Assembly (NCBI RefSeq): GCF_000611675.1
Contig: NZ_JATV01000006.1
Coordinates: 186,001 to 250,000, forward strand
DNA: 64,000 nucleotides
Origin: Flavobacterium succinicans LMG 10402
GTDB lineage: Bacteria; Bacteroidota; Bacteroidia; Flavobacteriales; Flavobacteriaceae
Direction of reading: 5' to 3'
This document shows, piece after piece, positions 55,310-62,772 of the stretch; position 1 is the first letter of the stretch, and each line of letters opens with the position of its first letter. The notes under the pieces were generated by a model. It was not told where the DNA came from. It worked only from the letters and a program-made list of their open reading frames with translations, and did no database searches. Made by a program: the position numbers and the translations under genes.

Positions 55310-55906
55310 TTACAATTGTTGCTCCAAATTCATTTTTACCTTATCAAACCACTCATCCTTCAAAATACTCAAAATAATACTATCTCTTCGTACTTCGAGA
55401 GTATGCGTAGGCATATGACTTCGCAAAATACCTTCCACCGTGCAACCAATGCGCTTCATCGCCGCAATACTGCGTTGGTTATTGGCATCGGCTCTAAATT
55501 CTACGCGTTCCATTCCTAAAGTCTCGAAAGCAAAACGAAGCAACAAATATTTGCAATGCTTGTTGAGTCCCGTTCCTCTAAAATCTTTACCATACCAAGT
55601 GTAGCCTAATTGCAGCGTTTTGAATTCAAAGTTGATGTCATAAAAACGAGTACTTCCTGCATATTTCCCCGATTGTATATCATAAACGATAAAAGGAAAT
55701 TCTTTCTGCGTTTCCTTAGCCTTCAAAGCTAATTGAATATAGTTTTCGAGATTGGCCTGACCATCGGCTTTTACTAATGAGAATTCCCAAGTTTCGGGTT
55801 CGTGAAGAGAAATGGGCAATAAATGAGTAACATCATCCATTTCTAGCGGGCGTAACTGCACACGGTCATTTTCTAAAATAGCGTTGGAAAACAAATTAAA
55901 GTTCAT
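55310..55906 (-). CDS. GNAT-family N-acetyltransferase (RimJ/RimL-like)
   Basis: A 198-residue acetyltransferase. The GNAT motif A region is LGYTWYGKDFRGTGLNKHCKYLLLRFAF with the acetyl-CoA binding RGTGLN, followed by VEFRADANNQRSIAAMKRIGCTVEG. It probably acetylates an N-terminal amine of a ribosomal protein or a small molecule; the substrate is not determined. Single gene. Confidence 0.9.
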   Translation of the reverse strand: MNFNLFSNAILENDRVQLRPLEMDDVTHLLPISLHEPETWEFSLVKADGQANLENYIQLALKAKETQKEFPFIVYDIQSGKYAGSTRFYDINFEFKTLQLGYTWYGKDFRGTGLNKHCKYLLLRFAFETLGMERVEFRADANNQRSIAAMKRIGCTVEGILRSHMPTHTLEVRRDSIILSILKDEWFDKVKMNLEQQL

Positions 55907-55963
55907 AGTATTTAAATAAGTCTTACATCCTTAGTTGATTATTTTTTTGCGAAAAATCAATAA

Positions 55964-56042
55964 GAATGGGCTTTAGCCCATTCTTAAAAATGAATTTCTT
56001 ATTGGGCTTTAGCCAAAATCTACACTAATTTCGGCTAAAGCC
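55964..56042. repeat. GGCTTTAGCC-type palindromes
   Basis: AAGAATGGGCT/AGCCCATTCTT forms a perfect 11-bp stem (55964-55986), followed by TTGGGCTTTAGCC and TTCGGCTAAAGCC (56007-56042), which are further inverted copies. They lie in the 467-bp gap between two minus-strand genes; the remainder of that gap holds the structured element copy 7. Confidence 0.7.
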
Positions 56043-56211
56043 TATAAATAGTAATCATTATGTCATCCCGCTAAATCGAGATGCAATTGAGTTTAGTGTA
56101 ATCAATCAACAATCATTATTTTGTTTATGGGATATTAATCGAATCAGGTTTAAAGATAAAACTTTAAGCGTTTTATCAACCTTAAAAACCATCAAAAATA
56201 ATCAAAACTAT

Positions 56212-56368
56212 GTAGCGACCTACTTAGTCCAGACCGTAGTGGAAAGCCCGGAGCAAAAAAAATTGATTTTTCTTGTTCTAAAAGAGCGACTAACAGAAGC
56301 TCCTTTTAGAATGTAGAAAAATCATTTTTTTTGTGAGGACTTGTAACGGAGCGCTGGAAATAGCTCCT
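56212..56368 (+). repeat. Dispersed structured element, copy 7 (long apical stem)
   Basis: CCAGACCGTAGTGGAAAGCC, then a 30-bp imperfect stem (AAAAAAAATTGATTTTTCTTG with its complement near 56325), then GGACTTGTAACGGAGCGCTGG and AATAGCTCCTATAA. The outer pair CCAG/CTGG replaces CCCCG/CGGG of the other copies. On the strand opposite to the flanking genes. Confidence 0.7.
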
Positions 56369-56373
56369 ATAAA

Positions 56374-56730
56374 TTATTCATTAAACTCGTCGTAGCGAAC
56401 GGGAACTTGAGGGTCGTACACCGGACATTTGAACTCTTCGAGCGTGTCGGCCAATAGATTCATCGTTTTTCCATCGGTGCCATAGCAGTCAATTTGAATG
56501 CTTTGTGGAGTGGTTTTGACTTGAAAAGCGCCTTTTCCTTTGGTGTTTTTCCAACTGCTGTCGTCTACTTTTTCCCAAGTAGCGAAAACACTATTCAACC
56601 GATTCAAAATAACCTCGACAGGTAAATCTTCTAAACCCTCAACGATTTCTTGCTCGACCAAGGCTTCGTAAACCAAATGATGATTGAGGTAAATGCCTTC
56701 TTGATAACGCCAAAAAAGTAGTTCGTACAT
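56374..56730 (-). CDS. Small hypothetical protein
   Basis: A 118-residue soluble protein starting MYELLFWRYQEGIYLNHHLVY, ending VPVRYDEFNE. No motif or signal is visible. It lies between purM and a large dispersed element. I do not recognise the family. Confidence 0.7.
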   Translation of the reverse strand: MYELLFWRYQEGIYLNHHLVYEALVEQEIVEGLEDLPVEVILNRLNSVFATWEKVDDSSWKNTKGKGAFQVKTTPQSIQIDCYGTDGKTMNLLADTLEEFKCPVYDPQVPVRYDEFNE

Positions 56731-56757
56731 AGGGAAAAGGGGTTAGGGTTTAAGATT

Positions 56758-56833
56758 GTTTAAAATGGTTTAAAGTTTAAGGTTTAAGGTTGTTTAAAAG
56801 ATGTAATCGTCAGTTGCTTAAACCATTTTAAAC
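56758..56833. repeat. Inverted repeat of 16 bp with 44-base loop upstream of the small gene
   Basis: GTTTAAAATGGTTTAA (56758-56773) and TTAAACCATTTTAAAC (56818-56833) pair exactly. The loop is full of TTTAAGG-type repeats. It lies between the purM stop and the start of the gene at 56374. Confidence 0.7.
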
Positions 56834-56844
56834 TTTTAAACAAT

Positions 56845-58023
56845 TTAGTATTCGAAAGTACCGTATTCGCTGTTAATGGTTAGTTTCTTGGCATCTGAGG
56901 CTTCTACTCTACCTACAATTTTCGCATCGACATTAAACGATTTTGAAATCGCAATAATATCTTGTGCAATAGCTTCTGGAACGTACAACTCCATTCGGTG
57001 TCCGCAATTGAACACTTGATACATCTCTTTCCAATCGGTTTTGGATTGTTCTTGAATCAATTGAAACAAAGGCGGTACTGGGAACAAATTGTCTTTTATG
57101 ATGTGTAAATTATTGACAAAATGCAAGATTTTAGTTTGTGCACCTCCGCTACAGTGTACCATTCCGTGCACTTCGTTAGCAGCATATTTATCTAAAATAG
57201 CTTTTATAATCGGCGCATAAGTTCTTGTTGGTGATAAGACCAATTTACCTGCATCGATTGGAGAATTTTCTACAGCGTCAGTTAGTTTTACTTGTCCAGA
57301 ATAAATCAAGTCAGAAGGAACAGCAGCATCGAAACTCTCAGGATATTTGGCCGCTAAGTATTTCTCGAAAACGTCGTGGCGGGCAGAAGTTAATCCGTTA
57401 CTTCCCATTCCTCCGTTGTATTCTTTTTCATAAGTCGCTTGACCAAAAGATTCCAAACCAACGATAACATCACCAGCTTGAATATTGGCATTATCAATTA
57501 CTTTAGAACGTTTCATTCTTGCGGTAACCGTAGAATCTACAATGATGGTACGAACTAAATCACCTACATCGGCCGTTTCACCACCGGTAGAATGAATAGT
57601 CACCCCAAAAGTAGCCAGTTCCTGAATTAATTCTTCAGTACCATTAATAATCGCCGAAATCACCTCAGCAGGAATTAGATTTTTGTTTCTTCCGATAGTA
57701 GAAGAAAGTAAAATATTGTCAGTAGCTCCTACGCACAATAAATCATCAATATTCATAATTAATGCATCTTGCGCAATGCCTTTCCAAACAGAAATATCCC
57801 CAGTTTCTTTCCAATACATATACGCAAGAGAGGATTTGGTTCCTGCACCATCGGCATGCATAATCAAGCAATAGTCTTTGTCTTGGGTAAGGTAATCGGG
57901 TACAATTTTACAAAATGCTTGTGGAAATAAACCTTTATCGATGTTTTTAATAGCATTATGCACATCTTCTTTGGATGCCGAAACACCACGTTGTGCATAT
58001 CTTTTAGAAGTATCTGAACTCAT
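56845..58023 (-). CDS. purM: Phosphoribosylformylglycinamidine cyclo-ligase (AIR synthase, Bacteroidota form)
   Basis: A 392-residue PurM-like enzyme of purine synthesis that closes the imidazole ring of aminoimidazole ribotide using ATP. The N-terminal motif YAQRGVSASKEDVHNAIKNID and IHSTGGETADVGD are recognisable, as is the C-terminal domain with GMVHCSGGAQTKI and GHRMELYVPE. The Bacteroidota form is longer and more divergent than the E. coli enzyme. A -7 box (TATCTTTG, 58049-58056) is 26 bp before the ATG. Confidence 0.85.
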   Translation of the reverse strand: MSSDTSKRYAQRGVSASKEDVHNAIKNIDKGLFPQAFCKIVPDYLTQDKDYCLIMHADGAGTKSSLAYMYWKETGDISVWKGIAQDALIMNIDDLLCVGATDNILLSSTIGRNKNLIPAEVISAIINGTEELIQELATFGVTIHSTGGETADVGDLVRTIIVDSTVTARMKRSKVIDNANIQAGDVIVGLESFGQATYEKEYNGGMGSNGLTSARHDVFEKYLAAKYPESFDAAVPSDLIYSGQVKLTDAVENSPIDAGKLVLSPTRTYAPIIKAILDKYAANEVHGMVHCSGGAQTKILHFVNNLHIIKDNLFPVPPLFQLIQEQSKTDWKEMYQVFNCGHRMELYVPEAIAQDIIAISKSFNVDAKIVGRVEASDAKKLTINSEYGTFEY

Positions 58024-58048
58024 GAAATTAGTTTGTGTTGATGTGGTG

Positions 58049-58056
58049 CAAAGATA
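58049..58056 (-). promoter_or_regulatory. purM promoter -7 box
   Basis: TATCTTTG on the minus strand, exact match, between the curli terminator and the purM ATG. Confidence 0.5.
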
Positions 58057-58100
58057 ACCAGTTTTTTTAAATTCTCGGTTTAAACCAGAAGTTGCATTAC

Positions 58101-58137
58101 AAAAAAAACCGACAGATTAGAAAATCATATCGGTTTT
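58101..58137 (-). terminator. Terminator at the end of the curli operon
   Basis: AAAACCGA with TCGGTTTT and eight T on the minus strand, 29 bp after the last gene of the operon. Confidence 0.8.
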
Positions 58138-58165
58138 AAAAACAAAACTAAAAATGAAAAAATAT

Positions 58166-59647
58166 TTATCTCCAATCAGGCATAGAAGCCCCTGAAAATA
58201 ATGTGGCTCTTGAATTCACATCGGATAGATTAACTTTTTGAATTTCACGTGTGGAAACTCCATCATTGGATGAATTTACAAAAATAACCTCAGCTTGATT
58301 TGGCGAAAATCGGACATCAAAATCATTAAATCCAGCAACTTTTTTAGATGAAATTTCTTGTGTGGTTTTCGAAAGCGTGTTAAAAATAAACAACCTTGCA
58401 TCTAAGCTTCTGTATTCAATATTTTGAAAACCGCTTACATCTCTAGAAAAAACGATACGGCTATTATCTACATTAATATCCAACCCACTAAAAGCACCAC
58501 TTAAACCAGAAGCTACAGTATACAAGACTACCCCCGAAGGAGAAATGACATAAATCTCTACATCATAGCCCACATTATTATTTACTTTTAACACGATAGA
58601 ACTGCCATCAGCACTCCAAACACACTCCGAAATAAATTTACCATTCGGTGTTTGAAAAATGGACACAAGACCTGTACCATCACTATTAATTCGATACAAC
58701 TTGTCAAAATTGGGATAAATAATTTGATTCCCTGAATGATCCCAACTAAATCCAACATGCTCCATATTAAAACCTGCAATAGGAATAGCATTGGTTACTT
58801 TTCTAACGGAAGATCCATCAGCATTCATGGTATAAATATGGTTTTGCGAACCATCGGAACTTATGTATGCAATTTTGTTTGAGTTTACATTGCGTCTAGG
58901 TCGGTAACAATTGCTATTCGAAGAAGTAAGTTGCAATTGGTTCCCTTGATCATTCGCTGCAAAAATAACATTGTTCGCATTCACTTTTTTAACTGATAAA
59001 TACCTACCATCAGGAAATGGAAGTGTTGTGAAGGAAAAAGTAATACTATTTACGGGCTTATTAATCCCGTCTGAAACTGATACTTGCCAAAAATATTTAG
59101 TGTTATAACTCAAATTTGACAAATCAAGACTAGCCGTTTTTAGGTCAGCAAAGGTAATCACATCGTTATTAGTTCCATTTTTTAATGTAACAGTGTACAC
59201 CAAAGGATCTTTGTCAATATCTGAAGCTGTCCAAGTTAGCTTTACATTTAAGGGCTGATTGGTTGCATTGTCAATTGGAGCAGACAAAACAGGTACTTCT
59301 GGAGCTTTATTATTAGCAGAAGATACTGATAATTCAAATACAATTTGGCTAGTAGCATTCAAAGTAACATTTGCTGGTTCGAATTTAGCTAAGAAACCTT
59401 CCTTTTGAGCCTGAAAAGAATATTCCCCTGTAGGCACATCATTTATGGTAAAATAACCTTCAGCATCGGTAAACACAGTACTCGTTACTGGACTAGAAGA
59501 TATTTTGGCATTAGCAATCGGCTCGAAACTAATTTTATCAACCACTCTTCCTTTTACAATTCCCTTGCCTACTTCATCTATTTGTTCTTCGCTACAAGCT
59601 ACAAATAAACCAAAACACACAAAAAGTAATAGATATAATTTTTTCAT
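58166..59647 (-). CDS. Lipoprotein with carboxypeptidase-like, Fn3-like and TolB-like propeller domains
   Basis: About 493 residues from the ATG at 59647. The lipobox is LFVAC. A carboxypeptidase regulatory-like domain (GIVKGRVVDKISFEPIANAKI; about 25-100) is followed by an Fn3-like domain (LTWTASDIDKDPLVYTV; about 115-210) and a TolB/WD40-like beta-propeller (about 220-490) with repeats such as YTMNADGSSVRKVTN and YRINSDGTGLVSIF. It starts about 40 bp after the csgG stop and ends at the operon terminator, so it may be part of curli export, perhaps as a surface lipoprotein. The role is unknown. Confidence 0.85.
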   Translation of the reverse strand: MKKLYLLLFVCFGLFVACSEEQIDEVGKGIVKGRVVDKISFEPIANAKISSSPVTSTVFTDAEGYFTINDVPTGEYSFQAQKEGFLAKFEPANVTLNATSQIVFELSVSSANNKAPEVPVLSAPIDNATNQPLNVKLTWTASDIDKDPLVYTVTLKNGTNNDVITFADLKTASLDLSNLSYNTKYFWQVSVSDGINKPVNSITFSFTTLPFPDGRYLSVKKVNANNVIFAANDQGNQLQLTSSNSNCYRPRRNVNSNKIAYISSDGSQNHIYTMNADGSSVRKVTNAIPIAGFNMEHVGFSWDHSGNQIIYPNFDKLYRINSDGTGLVSIFQTPNGKFISECVWSADGSSIVLKVNNNVGYDVEIYVISPSGVVLYTVASGLSGAFSGLDINVDNSRIVFSRDVSGFQNIEYRSLDARLFIFNTLSKTTQEISSKKVAGFNDFDVRFSPNQAEVIFVNSSNDGVSTREIQKVNLSDVNSRATLFSGASMPDWR

Positions 59648-59688
59648 GTAGAATAAGTATATAATGTTTGAATGATGTTTAGAATACA

Positions 59689-61062
59689 TTAGTTTTTTTT
59701 ATTTTTTAATTTTTTAGGGAAATAATAGGTCATGCCTAAGCCAAATCGCCAATAATAATCGTCACGAATCCCATTACTGATATAATCTATATTGTCAGAA
59801 AAAGTCATATTATACTCTCCATACAATTTTATCCCTAAATTGTTTGAAACTAAATATTCTAGTCCAGCCCCATATTGAACTTTTGAATGAAAATTTTCAT
59901 ATTTTTTGTTAAATCCGGAGCCTGTTCCAATGAAAACATAAGGACTTAAAGCATCATATGGCAATAGCAAAAATTCTAAATTAGCATCTAAAGTCGCATA
60001 ACCAACATCTAGTTTGTTTTTGTTACCTAGCTTAAATACATTGGTGGAAGCGCTAAAACAAAAGTTGGGCGTGAAATAAAATTTAAACGCGCCTCTTCCC
60101 ATTGGCTTAGCAATTGGATTTGTATAATCACCATCCATATACGTTACACCTCCCGTTGCTTCTATACCGAAACGCCCTCTTTTTTCTACTCTATCTCTTC
60201 CATGAAGTAAAGCCACCTCAGCCTCTTCTTTTTCATCAGAATACTTTGCTATGTAATCATCCACTTCCTTTTTTGGTGCGGAAGATTTCCAAATTCCAGC
60301 TTTTAAACCTTCCAAAACCAAGGATTGAACACCTTTTTCAATGGCCTCCGTAACGGCCATATGAACAGGCTCATTTGTAGTAAAACCTGTTTCAACCTCC
60401 AACAATCTCTTGAAATTTACATAGCGAAACAAGCTTTGATCAATGGCTTGAGAAAGAATAGTCTTAGAAACGTACACAGACTTTAAAATTTTACCATTAG
60501 CGGTAGAAATCATCCTCAAATAAATACTTACTCGATCTTGTCTGTACTTAACCGACCCTCCTGCACCAAAATAACGTGCACCAAAACCGCCTGTTAAAAT
60601 ATTTGAATCATATGAAATTATTCCACCTTCTAATAATACGCCAGCATATAATAAAGGGGTGATTTGAACTTCATTTGGATTAGAACTTTTGGAATATTCC
60701 TGACGTGTGGAACGTATAAGATTACGTTCTTGCAATAAATTTCCAATATTCTCTCTTTCAATTGGAACAAACCATTTGGAATCCTCTAGCGCCTTGATTA
60801 AAATTGAAGTCGCACCTTGGGTTACTGCAGTGCTAAAAGTACTTCCCGTTTCTGCTTCTTTGTATTGTCCAGTTTGATCTCTAAACTTGTAGATCCCAAC
60901 AACCACAGGTTCTTGAGGTTTAGGTAGGTTTTTTAATAATGAAGTTGCTGGGGTATTTTCGCCAATAACGGCTTTTTGCACTCCTGTAGGTTGATTAAAA
61001 TAAGCCCCACAACTAGTTAGTAAAATGACCAAAGTCATTAGTATATACTTTTGGCTTTTCAT
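59689..61062 (-). CDS. csgG: CsgG-type curli secretion channel with C-terminal beta-barrel-like extension
   Basis: A 457-residue lipoprotein (lipobox LLTSCG). Residues about 45-280 are the CsgG domain (VVVGIYKFRDQTGQYK, then AVTQGATSILIKALEDSKWF, and VYVSKTILSQAIDQSLFRYV). In enterobacteria CsgG ends there (277 residues). Here about 175 more residues follow (GRFGIEATGGVTYMDG to FGLGMTYYFPKK), a pattern typical of an eight-strand outer membrane barrel. CsgG forms the outer membrane pore for curlin. The gene abuts csgF with one base between them. Confidence 0.92.
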   Translation of the reverse strand: MKSQKYILMTLVILLTSCGAYFNQPTGVQKAVIGENTPATSLLKNLPKPQEPVVVGIYKFRDQTGQYKEAETGSTFSTAVTQGATSILIKALEDSKWFVPIERENIGNLLQERNLIRSTRQEYSKSSNPNEVQITPLLYAGVLLEGGIISYDSNILTGGFGARYFGAGGSVKYRQDRVSIYLRMISTANGKILKSVYVSKTILSQAIDQSLFRYVNFKRLLEVETGFTTNEPVHMAVTEAIEKGVQSLVLEGLKAGIWKSSAPKKEVDDYIAKYSDEKEEAEVALLHGRDRVEKRGRFGIEATGGVTYMDGDYTNPIAKPMGRGAFKFYFTPNFCFSASTNVFKLGNKNKLDVGYATLDANLEFLLLPYDALSPYVFIGTGSGFNKKYENFHSKVQYGAGLEYLVSNNLGIKLYGEYNMTFSDNIDYISNGIRDDYYWRFGLGMTYYFPKKLKNKKN

Positions 61063-61063
61063 A

Positions 61064-61468
61064 CTATTTTTTTGGTATTATTACAGTAGTTTGTTCTCCT
61101 GTATTGGTATCCAAAATAGTCACACTTAGTCCTCCATCTGAAGGATAAATATCTACAGATAAACTTCCAAACGTATACGATCCTTCTGTAAGACCCGAAG
61201 TACCAAATTGTTGGGTAAAAAGAGATCTAGTAATTTGATTTAATAATTGAGAATTCAAACTCTCTGTAAACTTTTCTAGTTCAGTTTTCTCAACTCTTTC
61301 AAGTGATTTATCTTTGAATTTGTTTTGATTTTCTGCAGAACTCATCAACCACTGATAGTTGAAGGTATCTCCACCAAAAGCAGGATTTCGAGGTTTATAC
61401 ACCAAGCTTTGTGCAAAAAAAGCGGGACTAACTAAGCCAATAAAAAGTAGGGTTAAAATTGGTTTCAT
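61064..61468 (-). CDS. csgF: Curli assembly protein CsgF
   Basis: A 134-residue protein with a signal peptide (ending AFFAQ) and the CsgF pattern LVYKPRNPAFGGDTFNYQWLMSSAENQ, where N-P-x-F-G-G is the constant N-terminal region that inserts in the CsgG pore. The C-terminal half is TYTFGSLSVDIYPSDGGLSVTI. It links CsgG to curlin nucleation at the surface. It lies 1 bp from csgG. Confidence 0.93.
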   Translation of the reverse strand: MKPILTLLFIGLVSPAFFAQSLVYKPRNPAFGGDTFNYQWLMSSAENQNKFKDKSLERVEKTELEKFTESLNSQLLNQITRSLFTQQFGTSGLTEGSYTFGSLSVDIYPSDGGLSVTILDTNTGEQTTVIIPKK

Positions 61469-61483
61469 GGTTAAAATAATAAA

Positions 61484-61816
61484 TTAGTATTGAATGAAAT
61501 ATTTGCTTTGTTTTTCTAGTTCTTTAAAAAAATAAAAAGTACCCTCAACGGCTTCTTGAGCTACCGATTCTAAATACTCGTCATCTGGACGAGCAATAAA
61601 TTCATAAACTATTGAATTATCTATACTTATTATTATTTTTGTATTTCTTGCAAAAGTGAATTCTTCACCTATGCTTACAATTTTCTTAGCATTTATTCCT
61701 ATCTCATTATACTTGTAATAATAACGATCATAAAAATCTTGTCCAATTCGTGTTTTTGTTTCATTAAGCACTACCCCACGCAACTCAAAACCATCGATCG
61801 GTATTTTTATATCAAC
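61484..61816 (-). CDS. csgE: CsgE domain, in the -1 frame of the upstream open frame
   Basis: A 110-residue stretch starting at the codon after the slip site and containing IPIDGFELRGVVLNETKTRIGQDFYDRYYYKYNE and EFIARPDDEYLESVAQEAVEGTFYFFKE, the whole CsgE domain. It has no good start of its own: the only usable one is a TTG at 61783, which would cut the domain. CsgE caps the CsgG channel and passes curlin to it. Either the CDS continues from the upstream frame by a -1 shift at 61816-61826, or the gene is broken. Confidence 0.75.
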   Translation of the reverse strand, partial: VDIKIPIDGFELRGVVLNETKTRIGQDFYDRYYYKYNEIGINAKKIVSIGEEFTFARNTKIIISIDNSIVYEFIARPDDEYLESVAQEAVEGTFYFFKELEKQSKYFIQY

Positions 61817-62205
61817 TTTTTTTTTTGCTCACCAAGGACGACTCTATCTTTGCTAATGATCTGTTTGCTTTCATCAAAAAAAACTAACATTACAATTACT
61901 TCATCACCATCTTCAATATTTATTTGAGTACTGGATAATTTTCTAAATTCCCCAGCGTTCAAAGTAAACATACCTTCTTGAGCATTATTAGTTTGATTAT
62001 TACTTTTACTATTTTTTTTAATAACAGTTAATTTATAGCTAGCACTTTTTAAAATATCTGAACTGTTCTCTGCTGTTCCTATAAGAATAGTATTTCCTTC
62101 CATGTTCTTAATTTCAATTTTAGCCTTAACCTCATCTTGAGTTACTTGTGCGTAACTTAGATTGATAAAGAATAAAAAAAGTAAAAAACACTTAATTTTA
62201 AACAT
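61807..62205 (-). CDS. CsgC/CsgH-like N-terminal part of the csgE gene
   Basis: A 132-residue frame with signal peptide (ending LSYAQ) and a beta-sandwich domain (EVKAKIEIKNMEGNTILIG, SYKLTVIKKNS, GMFTLNAGEFRKLSS, DGDEVIVMLVFFDE and IISKDRVVLGEQKKK). This resembles the CsgC/CsgH group of curli chaperones. In flavobacterial genomes I recall, this domain is fused to CsgE. Here the frame closes at a stop 4 codons after a ten-A run, and the CsgE domain continues in the -1 frame. Confidence 0.75.
   Translation of the reverse strand: MFKIKCFLLFLFFINLSYAQVTQDEVKAKIEIKNMEGNTILIGTAENSSDILKSASYKLTVIKKNSKSNNQTNNAQEGMFTLNAGEFRKLSSTQINIEDGDEVIVMLVFFDESKQIISKDRVVLGEQKKKLI
61816..61826 (-). other. A10 run with A-AAA-AAG slippery site inside the csgE gene
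   Basis: The coding strand reads GAG CAA AAA AAA AAG TTG ATA TAA in the upstream frame. The last seven bases A AAA AAG form the heptamer used for programmed -1 frameshifting in E. coli dnaX. A -1 slip gives AAA GTT GAT ATA AAA, which continues directly into the CsgE domain. A GGTGAG lies just upstream, and ACCGATCGATGGT downstream could form only a weak hairpin. Confidence 0.7.
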
Positions 62206-62209
62206 GACG

Positions 62210-62704
62210 CTATTTTAAATTGACTACTATAACTGTTGATCCATTTCCACTTTGTGATATTTTCATGTCTTTGGAAAGTGAATTGGCCCCAAAAGAGTGA
62301 ATATTTTGATTGTTTCCTGTTTGCATAAACTCCATAGAAACTGAATGTCGAGAATAACCACCGATATCAAAAACGTTGTTATTATCTCCTTTTTGCATTA
62401 TTTTCTGTTGTACCGTAAAGGCTTCCTTTGAAACTATAATACTATTGTTATTCCCTTGTTGATCTAAACTTATTTCTGTACTCCTTGCTATAACATCAAC
62501 ATTTGAACTATTAAAATTTCCAATTTGCTGTATAAAAATTCCATTAGTATTGCGAACAGTCCCTTTGATTTTTTCTGATTGATTGGACAAAATCAATTGT
62601 TTCTCAGCTTTACTAAAATTATCTTCTAAACCAAACTGGTTTTGAGCATAAAACTTAAACTGAAAAAGAAAAAATAATGCGATACATAAAATTAAATTTT
62701 TCAT
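62210..62704 (-). CDS. Curlin-repeat protein (CsgB-like minor subunit)
   Basis: A 164-residue secreted protein. The signal peptide ends FYAQ. It carries about five to six Q-x-G-x-x-N curlin motifs (IQQIGNFNSSN, LDQQGNNNS, QQKIMQKGDNNN, EFMQTGNNQN and KISQSGNGST) spaced about 20 residues apart. The fewer and more divergent repeats, and position after the terminator that follows the large curlin gene, fit a nucleator (CsgB-like) role. This cannot be told from sequence alone. Confidence 0.85.
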   Translation of the reverse strand: MKNLILCIALFFLFQFKFYAQNQFGLEDNFSKAEKQLILSNQSEKIKGTVRNTNGIFIQQIGNFNSSNVDVIARSTEISLDQQGNNNSIIVSKEAFTVQQKIMQKGDNNNVFDIGGYSRHSVSMEFMQTGNNQNIHSFGANSLSKDMKISQSGNGSTVIVVNLK

Positions 62705-62717
62705 GTTGGAAAATTTT

Positions 62718-62762
62718 TAAAAAAAAACTGGATGAATTGCAGTATGCACAATTCATCCAGTT
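62718..62762 (-). terminator. Terminator between the major curlin gene and the rest of the operon
   Basis: AACTGGATGAATTG and CAATTCATCCAGTT form a perfect 14-bp stem, followed on the minus strand by nine T. Partial read-through would make much more major curlin than secretion components. Confidence 0.85.
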
Positions 62763-62772
62763 AAAATAATTC

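Noticed and set aside
62726..62762. LytTR-like half-sites ATTCATCC/GGATGAAT downstream of the curlin gene
   Set aside because: They form the two arms of a perfect hairpin followed by T, so they are explained as a terminator. The 21-bp direct spacing is absent.
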